A stretch of DNA of 15,475 nt, taken from an uncultured Actinomyces sp. Lineage in GTDB: Bacteria; Actinomycetota; Actinomycetes; Actinomycetales; Actinomycetaceae. Below are positions 1-6,522 of this stretch, piece after piece. Location of the stretch: assembly GCA_945949035.1 (NCBI GenBank), contig CAMFDH010000010.1, forward strand, positions 1 through 15,475, in the 5' to 3' direction. The notes beneath the pieces are model-generated. The model saw nothing but the letters and a program-made list of their open reading frames with translations, was not told where the DNA came from and did not search any database. Position 1 is the first letter of the stretch; every line of letters starts with the position of its first letter. The position numbers and the translations under genes were made by a program.

Positions 1-484
1 CCATTGCGGCCGTACGACCGATGGTTCGGCCAGCCCGTCGCACCTCATCCGCAACCAGGTCCGCCTTGTCCCCGGGGTTCTTGACACTTGCTGCAGCCAG
101 TTCGGGGAACTTGGCAGCCTTGAGGGCGCGCAGCACGCGCTGTCCCCTGGTCCCGCCACGGTGGTGGGCCACCACCCAGACGCTGTCGGAGGGGTTTTTG
201 ACGTACTCCTCAAACTCATCTGAGAACGCGTCGCTCATCTTGTCGAGGTCGGAGATGATGAGGAGTTTCTCGTCCGCAAAGAGGGAGCCCGAGGCGTGAG
301 ACATCAGCTCGCCGCCCTCGTAGCTCTCCGCGGAGAAGCGGACCTCTTCCGCCTGGGGAGCTATAGCGAAGACTGCCTGACGGATCCCGGTGATGGCGCG
401 GTTGACCAGCTCTTCCTCAGGCCCCTTGATCAGGGTGATCTGGGCTGGCGGGAGGGGCGTGCGACCACGCTGCTCGGAACTCAC
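1..484 (-). CDS. holA: DNA polymerase III subunit delta, N-terminal part (cut by window edge)
   Basis: Reading leftward from a GTG at 484-482 there is an open frame of 161 codons with no stop before the window edge, so this is about the first half of a protein usually 310-340 residues long. The early segment ITLIKGPEEELVNRAI matches the N-terminal start of HolA, where a degenerate P-loop-like strand opens the clamp-loader fold. Further on are KLLIISDLDKM and VWVVAHHRGG, the second pair of core strands. HolA is the delta subunit that opens the beta sliding clamp at the replication fork. The GTG overlaps the comEC stop as GTGA, with a purine-rich AAAGGTGG about 8 bases upstream inside comEC, so translation is probably coupled. 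The alternative GTG at 496-494 lacks a clear ribosome site. The order comEA-comEC-holA is common in many bacteria, which supports the call. Confidence 0.9.
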   Translation of the reverse strand, partial: MSSEQRGRTPLPPAQITLIKGPEEELVNRAITGIRQAVFAIAPQAEEVRFSAESYEGGELMSHASGSLFADEKLLIISDLDKMSDAFSDEFEEYVKNPSDSVWVVAHHRGGTRGQRVLRALKAAKFPELAAASVKNPGDKADLVADEVRRAGRTIGRTAAM

Positions 485-1977
485 CTTGGAAGCCACCTTT
501 CCATTCGGCCCGTAACTTGGCGCCTGATGAACATCCAGGCCAGGACCACCAGCAACACTGTAGCCGCCACAGCCAGACCGGCACCGCTAATCCCGCCGGG
601 CCAGGGCAGCCGGGCCAGCGGCCACCCGTAGATCCACAGCGCTACCCCCTCCATGTAACGCGCCAGTGGGGCCGCCAGGCTAACCAGTACGTCAGCTACC
701 GAAGGAAGCCACAGGCAGGTTAGGGCTGCCGCAAGCGCGAGCAGTGTCATGGGGGTGACAACGGGGGCGACCAGCAGGTTGGCGACCACGCCGTAGGTGG
801 GTATCCAGGGGTTGGCGAGGACGAGGACGGGCACGGTCACGGCCTGGGCGACCACCGCGATGACAATGGCATCGGCAACCGCCCTGATCAGTGGTGAGAA
901 GGGAAGGTCGGTGGTGGCGTCCTTTACGCGGCCCATCAGTACTCGCCCCGCACTGAGTATCCCGGCGGTTGCGATGGTGGAGAGTGCGAAGCCCAGGGAG
1001 ACGGCACTCCATGGGTTGAGGAGGACCGTGATGGTCGTGACGGTAAACAGGAGTCCCAGGGGCTGGCCCCCTCGTTTGAGGACCAGTCCCCCGGCCGCCA
1101 GGGTCCCCATTCCCACCGCGCGTAGGACAGCCGGCTGGGGACCAACCACAAAGACCATTCCCGTGAGGAAGACGAGGGTAACAAGGGCCTTCAGTGCCCG
1201 GCGACCCGGCAGGAGAATGCTTATGACCGCAAGCGAGATGGCGATATGGGAGCCAGATACCGCTGTGAGGTGGGTCAGGGAGGTTGTGAGCATGGCCTGC
1301 TTGGTTTCGTCGGTGAGTCCCCTGTCGTCCCCGATCGCCATTCCCGCAATCAATGGCCCGGCTGTGCCCGCGTCTCTCTGTGAGATCAGGGCCAGCTGAG
1401 TCTTCAGCTGTGCCACTAAGCGTGCCCACTGCGGCGGTCCCTCCACCTCGGTGACTTTCGTGGCGTTCATGAAACCCAGCAGCGGTGGCTGTGCGGTGTC
1501 GGGGAGTTTGATTTTCCCCTCCACTTCCAACAGGGTTCCCCTCACCAGGCGGACGTTCCCGAGGGCGGTGGAACCGGTGGAGACCAAGACCCGGACCTGC
1601 GCTGGTCCCTCAACCGTGACCTTCCATCCCCCGCTCCAACCCTTGGTGTCGACGGTCGGGTCGAGGACGATGCGGCCGACCAGGGTCTGGGAGCCCTCTG
1701 CTTCAGTGAGGCGAGAGGCTTCAGACTCCCAGGCCTGCCGGGATAGCGAGCCGACAGTAAGTGCCGCGAGGCAGGCAAACACCCCCACCGCGACGATGAT
1801 CCACCCGCCTTCGATGTGGAGGAGGTGGGCCGCTCCCGCGAGCGCCACGCCACTCATAACGAGGATCCCTGCCACCGGTGCCGCCTGGCCCCACGAGGTG
1901 GTGGCAACTCCGATGATGGCTCCCAACCATGACCCAAGGGCAAGGCAGGCCAGCCTCAGATCGGTTCCGCGATCCAT
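481..1977 (-). CDS. comEC: ComEC/Rec2-type DNA uptake channel, short form without MBL domain
   Basis: This is a 498-residue polytopic membrane protein. Two or three N-terminal membrane segments (about 8-75) are followed by a soluble OB-like domain (about 95-180), then the competence domain from about 200 to 485 with many hydrophobic helices. Diagnostic motifs are the GDDRGLT turn (216-222), HLTAVSGSHI (236-245) and GPQPAVLRAV (279-288), all typical of ComEC. In naturally transformable bacteria ComEC carries single-stranded DNA through the cytoplasmic membrane. Full-length ComEC is about 700-800 residues because of a C-terminal metallo-beta-lactamase-like domain. Here the protein stops after the last helix with a basic tail, and the stop overlaps holA, so this is an intact short form rather than a window truncation. 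The ATG at 1977 lies 9 bases after the comEA stop with only a weak GGGA site, suggesting translational coupling. Confidence 0.93.
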   Translation of the reverse strand: MDRGTDLRLACLALGSWLGAIIGVATTSWGQAAPVAGILVMSGVALAGAAHLLHIEGGWIIVAVGVFACLAALTVGSLSRQAWESEASRLTEAEGSQTLVGRIVLDPTVDTKGWSGGWKVTVEGPAQVRVLVSTGSTALGNVRLVRGTLLEVEGKIKLPDTAQPPLLGFMNATKVTEVEGPPQWARLVAQLKTQLALISQRDAGTAGPLIAGMAIGDDRGLTDETKQAMLTTSLTHLTAVSGSHIAISLAVISILLPGRRALKALVTLVFLTGMVFVVGPQPAVLRAVGMGTLAAGGLVLKRGGQPLGLLFTVTTITVLLNPWSAVSLGFALSTIATAGILSAGRVLMGRVKDATTDLPFSPLIRAVADAIVIAVVAQAVTVPVLVLANPWIPTYGVVANLLVAPVVTPMTLLALAAALTCLWLPSVADVLVSLAAPLARYMEGVALWIYGWPLARLPWPGGISGAGLAVAATVLLVVLAWMFIRRQVTGRMERWLPR

Positions 1978-1986
1978 TCCCGACCG

Positions 1987-2676
1987 CTACTGGCAGGTGC
2001 CCGCGGCGATGCGTTCCACAAGGACGTTGCCTATCCCTGGAACTTCGAGCAGATCCTGGGCGGAAGAGACCGGACCCGCTTCGGCCCGCCACTGCGCGAT
2101 TCGGGCCGCTAACTTGGGTCCCACCCCATCAAGGTTTTCAAGTTCAGACTCGGTTGCAGTGTTGAGGTCGATGCAGCCCCCACCGGCCCCTGCAGTCTCG
2201 GCGCCGACGACACCGGAGGTACCACCCACCACCACCTCACCCACCCGCGGGACACTGACCTGCGAGCCATCAGAGACGAAGGCCGCCAGGTTGAGTGCGG
2301 AAACATCGGCGTCCTGGGCCAGTCCCCCAGCAGCGTCGATGGCATCGACCACCCGGGCACCCGCCTCGAGCTCAACAATCCCCGGGTCCACCACTGCTCC
2401 CACCACGTGCAAAATCAGCATGGTGGGACCCTCGATCTTGTCGGCCAAACCGTAGCCGCGACCCATTTCGGCCCCCTCAAACTCAAGGCCAGCTGAGGGG
2501 TCGCTCTGCTCAGACTCTGCCTGCGTCGGTAGCGTCCCGGATCCGTCCTCACCATCCCCGGTGATCCGCCAGATTCCCAAACCGGCCAAAATGACTGTAA
2601 CCAGGGCTAGTCCCACCGCCAGACCGCGGCCCAGGCGAACCCGCACCTTCTCTCTGGATTCGAAATCTTCAGACAC
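1987..2676 (-). CDS. comEA: ComEA-type DNA receptor (TM + SLBB + helix-hairpin-helix)
   Basis: A 229-residue protein anchored by one N-terminal membrane helix (about 19-37) after a basic cytoplasmic stub. Next come an acidic, Ser/Gly-rich linker (about 38-80), an SLBB domain (about 87-145, starting LHVVGAVVDPGIVEL), a Gly/Val-rich linker, and a C-terminal tandem helix-hairpin-helix domain (169-228). The HhH cores are LDGVGPKLAARI (182-193) and VPGIGNVLVERI (212-223). ComEA binds double-stranded DNA outside the membrane and hands it to ComEC, which is the next gene. The start is GTG at 2676, preceded by GAGGGGG with 4 bases of spacing. Cys168 and Cys228 flank the HhH domain and could form a disulfide outside the cell (inference). 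The gene probably begins the operon comEA-comEC-holA and is divergent from proC. Confidence 0.94.
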   Translation of the reverse strand: MSEDFESREKVRVRLGRGLAVGLALVTVILAGLGIWRITGDGEDGSGTLPTQAESEQSDPSAGLEFEGAEMGRGYGLADKIEGPTMLILHVVGAVVDPGIVELEAGARVVDAIDAAGGLAQDADVSALNLAAFVSDGSQVSVPRVGEVVVGGTSGVVGAETAGAGGGCIDLNTATESELENLDGVGPKLAARIAQWRAEAGPVSSAQDLLEVPGIGNVLVERIAAGTCQ

Positions 2677-2817
2677 AATGCCCCCTCATTCCACCCGTTC
2701 AGGCGATTGTTGACCGGTTTTCAGGAAGCACTCACACCGCCATCCTCGGCCTGTGGACTACCCCATCTCACGGAAACTGGGGACTCTTCAGTTCTGCGAA
2801 TCCACGACACCACCTAC

Positions 2818-2843
2818 TTGACTACGGACTAAGTGCCTAGAAT
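2818..2843 (+). promoter_or_regulatory. Candidate proC promoter
   Basis: TTGACT at 2818-2823 and TAGAAT at 2838-2843 resemble sigma-70-type -35 and -10 boxes. The TAGAAT box is 22 bases before the proC ATG, giving a short leader that still holds the ribosome site. The spacer is only 14 bases, so the -35 assignment is doubtful and the -10 may work alone. The rest of the 189-base gap between comEA and proC shows no strong hairpin, and I could not pick a clear comEA promoter in it. Confidence 0.35.
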
Positions 2844-2865
2844 CAAGGAATCTGGGAGGAGAACT

Positions 2866-3678
2866 ATGAGAGTCACGTTTATCGGAGCCGGTGTCATGGG
2901 ACGCGCCATCGCCGAGGGTGCTGCGGCCAAGGAGGCGCAGAGGTGGCAGTTCACCTTCTTTGACCCAAACCTCAAGTCAGCTCAAGAGGCAGCCAAAGCT
3001 ACCTCGGGAACTGCTGCCACCACAGTTGAGGAGGCAGTTCAAGATGCCGAAGTCGTCGTCCTCGCCGTCAAACCGCAGGTCCAGGCCCAGGTGATCGAGG
3101 CCCTTCCCAAACTTGCCGACTGCGTCCTCGTCTCCATTGCCGCCGGACGGTCGCTTGCGGACATCCTGGCCTCCCTCAGCAAGGCCGGCCAGCCCTCAGT
3201 TCCGGTTATTCGTGTCATGCCCAACCTGAATGCGATTGTCGGAAGCGCCACCTCGGCCATCTGCCCCGATGATCTGGTTTCCCCAGAGCAGCTCGAGGCC
3301 GTGACCGCCCTGTTCGACGCGGTGGGAACCACGCTTCAGCTAGATGAACACCTCATTTCTGCCTTCACCGCTATGGCTGGTTCCTCACCCGCCTGGTTCT
3401 TCCAGATTGTCGATGACCTGGCCCGCGCGGGCGTCAAGCACGGCCTGACGAAAGCCGCCGCGACCTCGGCCGCCTGCTCCACCATGCTCGGCTCCGCCCT
3501 CATGCTGCAGAAGACCCTGGCCGAGGGCGGTAACGCTGCGGAACTCGTCGACCGGGTCTGCTCTCCCGGTGGCACCACTATCGCCGGTTTGCTCGCCGCA
3601 CAGGAGGCCGGACTGGGACCATCCCTGGTCGCCGCCGTCGACGCCACCATCGCTCGCGATCGAGAACTGGGCGCCTAA
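2866..3678 (+). CDS. proC: Pyrroline-5-carboxylate reductase
   Basis: A 270-residue cytoplasmic enzyme that reduces 1-pyrroline-5-carboxylate to L-proline with NAD(P)H, the last step of proline synthesis. The N-terminal Rossmann fold shows FIGAGVMG (GxGxxG at 7-12), then AVKPQ (67-71) and RVMPN (116-120). The C-terminal dimerisation and active-site half has AGSSPAWF (171-178) and the ProC signature VCSPGGTTIAGL (231-242). Length is typical for the family. I chose ATG 2866 because GGGAGGAG (2854-2861) sits 4 bases upstream and the protein then starts directly with the first Rossmann strand. An in-frame start 33 bases earlier at 2833 would overlap the candidate promoter. The gene is first in a same-strand run with valS and fadD, with a hairpin in the gap to valS. 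Confidence 0.96.
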   Translation: MRVTFIGAGVMGRAIAEGAAAKEAQRWQFTFFDPNLKSAQEAAKATSGTAATTVEEAVQDAEVVVLAVKPQVQAQVIEALPKLADCVLVSIAAGRSLADILASLSKAGQPSVPVIRVMPNLNAIVGSATSAICPDDLVSPEQLEAVTALFDAVGTTLQLDEHLISAFTAMAGSSPAWFFQIVDDLARAGVKHGLTKAAATSAACSTMLGSALMLQKTLAEGGNAAELVDRVCSPGGTTIAGLLAAQEAGLGPSLVAAVDATIARDRELGA

Positions 3679-3685
3679 TCACTGG

Positions 3686-3710
3686 GCTTTCCAAATCAGG
3701 TTTGGAAAGC
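3686..3710 (+). terminator. Hairpin between proC and valS, terminator-like but without a U-tract
   Basis: GCTTTCCAAA (3686-3695) and TTTGGAAAGC (3701-3710) form a perfect 10-bp stem with a 5-base loop, starting 7 bases after the proC stop. The following bases are ACTGCAAAGCC, so there is no run of T for a classical intrinsic terminator. It may be a weak terminator, a 3'-end stabiliser for proC mRNA, or a protein site. A TTGACC box at 3730-3735 could be the -35 of a separate valS promoter, but no convincing -10 follows. Confidence 0.5.
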
Positions 3711-3779
3711 ACTGCAAAGCCAAGTAATTTTGACCCTGGCAAAACACGCCGACCATCAGCATTTTCTGGAGTAAACACA

Positions 3780-6476
3780 ATGAGCTCTTCCGCCCAGTCC
3801 CTTCCCCTTTCCCTTCCGGCCCCGGAAGTTCCGGATCGGGTCGTCACGGAAGGACTCGAGAACAAGTGGCTCAAAACCTGGGAAGACGAGCAGGTTTACG
3901 CGTTCGACCGCACGGCTGAGCGCGCCGATGTCTTCTCCATCGACACCCCTCCCCCCACGGTTTCCGGCTCCCTCCACATCGGCCACGCCTTCTCCTACAC
4001 CCACACCGACACCATGGCCCGCTTCCAGCGCATGCTCGGCAAGAAGGTCTTCTACCCCATGGGCTGGGACGACAACGGTCTGCCTACGGAACGCCGTGTC
4101 CAGAACTACTACGGCGTTCGCTGCGACCCCTCACTGCCCTATGTCGAGGGCTACCAGCCCCCTCACGAGGGCGGTGAAGGCAAGTCCATCAAGGCTGCCG
4201 ATCAGCAGCCCATCTCCCGGCAAAACTTCATTGAGCTCTGCGTCAAGCTCTCGCAAGAAGATGAGGTCCAGTTCGAAGAACTGTGGCGCTACCTGGGTCT
4301 TTCCGTTGACTGGAACCTGACCTACCAGACCATCGGAGCGGATGCCCGCCTCGTCACCCAGGCAGCATTCCTGCAGAACCTGGCCCGCGGTGAGGCCTAC
4401 CGTGATGAGGCTCCCGGACTGTGGGATGTCACCCTGCAGACCGCCGTTGCCCAGGCCGAAGTTGAGGCCCGCGAGTACCCGGGCCACTACTACAAGCTGA
4501 TCTTCCACGGCGACGCTGCCGAGGTTGGAGAGGATGCTGCCGGTCGCAACGTCGAGATCGAGACCACCCGTCCCGAACTGCTCCCCGCCTGTGTCGCACT
4601 GATCGCCCACCCGGATGACGAGCGCTACCAGGACCTGTTTGGCAAGTTCGTTACCTCCCCCGGCTTTGATGTCAAGGTCCCCGTTCTTCCCCACCCTCTG
4701 GCGGAAAAGGACAAGGGCGCCGGCATCGCCATGTGCTGCACCTTCGGTGACATCACTGACGTCCAGTGGTGGCGTGAGCTGCGTCTGCCGCTGCGCGCTG
4801 TCCTCGACAAGGATGGCCGTCTCGCCCGCACCACCCCGGAGTGGATCACGTCCCCCGAGGGCGAAGCACTCTACGCAGCAGCCGCCGGTAAGACCACCTT
4901 CTCGGCACGCAAGGAAATCGTCCACGCCCTCACCGAGACCGGTGACGTGATCGGTGAACCCCAGGCAACCACCCGTATGACCAACTTCTTCGAGAAGGGC
5001 GACAAGCCCCTCGAGATCGTCACCTCACGCCAGTGGTACGTGCGCAACGGTGGTCGTGAGTTCGTTCGTCAAGGTGGCACGAAACAGCTGCGCGAAGAAC
5101 TGCTTGAGCGCGGCCGCGAGCTGGACTTCCACCCCGACTTCATGCGGGTGCGCTACGACAACTGGGTGAACGGCCTCAACACCGACTGGCTCATCTCACG
5201 CCAGCGATTCTTCGGTGTCCCGCTCCCCGTTTGGTACGGCATCGATGAGGACGGTTCGGTCAACTACGACCGCGTCCTCGTCCCTGAGTTTGAGCAGCTT
5301 CCAGTCGACCCCACGGTTGACACCCCTCCCGGTTTCACAGAGGAGCAGCGTGGCATTGCCGGCGGCTTCGCCCCGGAGATGGACATCATGGACACCTGGG
5401 CCACCTCTTCGCTGACCCCGCAGATTCCCACCGGGTGGCTGCGTGACGAAGACCTGTACAACCGCGTCTTCCCCATGGATATGCGAGCCCAGGGCCAGGA
5501 CATCCTGCGCACCTGGCTCTTCTCCACCGTCCTGCGTTCCAACCTGCAGTTCGATACCCTCCCCTGGGCTAACGCTGCGATCTCCGGCTGGATCCTCGAC
5601 GCCGACCGCAAGAAGATGTCTAAGTCGAAGGGCAATGTGGTCACCCCCATGGCCCTGCTTGAAAAGTACGGTTCGGATGCTGTGCGGTACTGGGCTGACT
5701 CAGCCCGCCTCGGCACCGATGCCACCTTCGATGAGGGGCAGTTGAAGATTGGGCGCCGCCTGGCCATCAAGCTTCTCAACGCCTCAAAGTTCGCCCTCTC
5801 CATGGCGGCTGCTGACGGCTCACTTGAGCTGGATCCGGCCCGAGTCACGGTGCCGGTGGACGCCTCGGTTCTGGCCACCCTGGCCGACGTCGTTGAGTCG
5901 GCTACCGCCTCCTTCCACAACTACGACCACACCCACGCCCTCGAGGTCACCGAGACGTTCTTCTGGGCGTTCTGTGACGACTACATCGAGCTGGTTAAGG
6001 AGCGGGCCTACAACACCGAGGGCAACTGGAGTGATGCGGAAGCAGCCTCGGCCCGCGCAACTCTGGCCCTGGGCGTCGACGCATTCGTGCGCCTTCTCGC
6101 CCCCTTCCTTCCCTTCTCAGCCGCGGAAGCCTGGTCCTGGTACCGCGAAGATTCGGTACACCTGGCGCCCTGGCCGATCGCCGGGGATTACCGCAGGGAC
6201 GAGGCCGGAACCGAGGTTCTTGAAGCAACCTCTGCCGCGCTCATCCAGCTGCGTCGCATGAAGTCAGAAGCCAAGGTTTCACCCCGCACCCCCTACCTGC
6301 ACATCACCCTGACGGGTCCGTCCCACCAGGTCGAACTGCTGGGTTCGGTGGAGGCCGACCTGCGGGCAGCAAACCGTATCGAGGGCGAGTTCGTTATTGT
6401 GCCAAGTACCGATGCGACCGACTTCGAGGTGACAGACTTCGAGCTCGGTACCCCACCACAGCGCAGGAAGGCCTAG
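3780..6476 (+). CDS. valS: Valyl-tRNA synthetase, archaeal/Rickettsia-like type
   Basis: An 898-residue class I aminoacyl-tRNA synthetase that charges tRNA-Val with valine. The catalytic domain opens with IDTPPPTVSGSLHIGHAFSY, with HIGH at 66-69. The editing (CP1) domain follows at roughly 190-400, where TTRPELLPACVAL is the threonine-rich editing-pocket segment. MDTWATSSLTPQ and the second signature KMSKS (612-616) follow, then the helical anticodon-binding domain to about 830. The sequence YPMGWDDNGLPTERRVQNYY resembles the archaeal and Rickettsia form of ValRS. The C-terminus shows no heptad-rich coiled-coil arm like that of E. coli or Thermus ValRS. The start at ATG 3780 is chosen because GGAG (3768-3771) lies 8 bases upstream; the in-frame extension back to 3702 would begin inside the hairpin. 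fadD follows after 46 bases. Confidence 0.96.
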   Translation: MSSSAQSLPLSLPAPEVPDRVVTEGLENKWLKTWEDEQVYAFDRTAERADVFSIDTPPPTVSGSLHIGHAFSYTHTDTMARFQRMLGKKVFYPMGWDDNGLPTERRVQNYYGVRCDPSLPYVEGYQPPHEGGEGKSIKAADQQPISRQNFIELCVKLSQEDEVQFEELWRYLGLSVDWNLTYQTIGADARLVTQAAFLQNLARGEAYRDEAPGLWDVTLQTAVAQAEVEAREYPGHYYKLIFHGDAAEVGEDAAGRNVEIETTRPELLPACVALIAHPDDERYQDLFGKFVTSPGFDVKVPVLPHPLAEKDKGAGIAMCCTFGDITDVQWWRELRLPLRAVLDKDGRLARTTPEWITSPEGEALYAAAAGKTTFSARKEIVHALTETGDVIGEPQATTRMTNFFEKGDKPLEIVTSRQWYVRNGGREFVRQGGTKQLREELLERGRELDFHPDFMRVRYDNWVNGLNTDWLISRQRFFGVPLPVWYGIDEDGSVNYDRVLVPEFEQLPVDPTVDTPPGFTEEQRGIAGGFAPEMDIMDTWATSSLTPQIPTGWLRDEDLYNRVFPMDMRAQGQDILRTWLFSTVLRSNLQFDTLPWANAAISGWILDADRKKMSKSKGNVVTPMALLEKYGSDAVRYWADSARLGTDATFDEGQLKIGRRLAIKLLNASKFALSMAAADGSLELDPARVTVPVDASVLATLADVVESATASFHNYDHTHALEVTETFFWAFCDDYIELVKERAYNTEGNWSDAEAASARATLALGVDAFVRLLAPFLPFSAAEAWSWYREDSVHLAPWPIAGDYRRDEAGTEVLEATSAALIQLRRMKSEAKVSPRTPYLHITLTGPSHQVELLGSVEADLRAANRIEGEFVIVPSTDATDFEVTDFELGTPPQRRKA

Positions 6477-6522
6477 CCAGAGCGCCACAACCCCGCCTTG
6501 CCACCCCACAGGAAGAGAAACC

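Noticed and set aside
1451..2455. 334-codon open frame on the plus strand across comEC and comEA
   Set aside because: Ser/Thr/Pro-rich low-complexity translation typical of a shadow frame; it crosses two real genes.
3679..3779. T-box or other riboswitch upstream of valS
   Set aside because: The gap is only 101 bases and shows one simple hairpin without T-box motifs or a specifier loop.
4131..4925. 264-codon open frame on the minus strand opposite valS
   Set aside because: Antisense shadow of the ValRS editing region; no supporting motifs.
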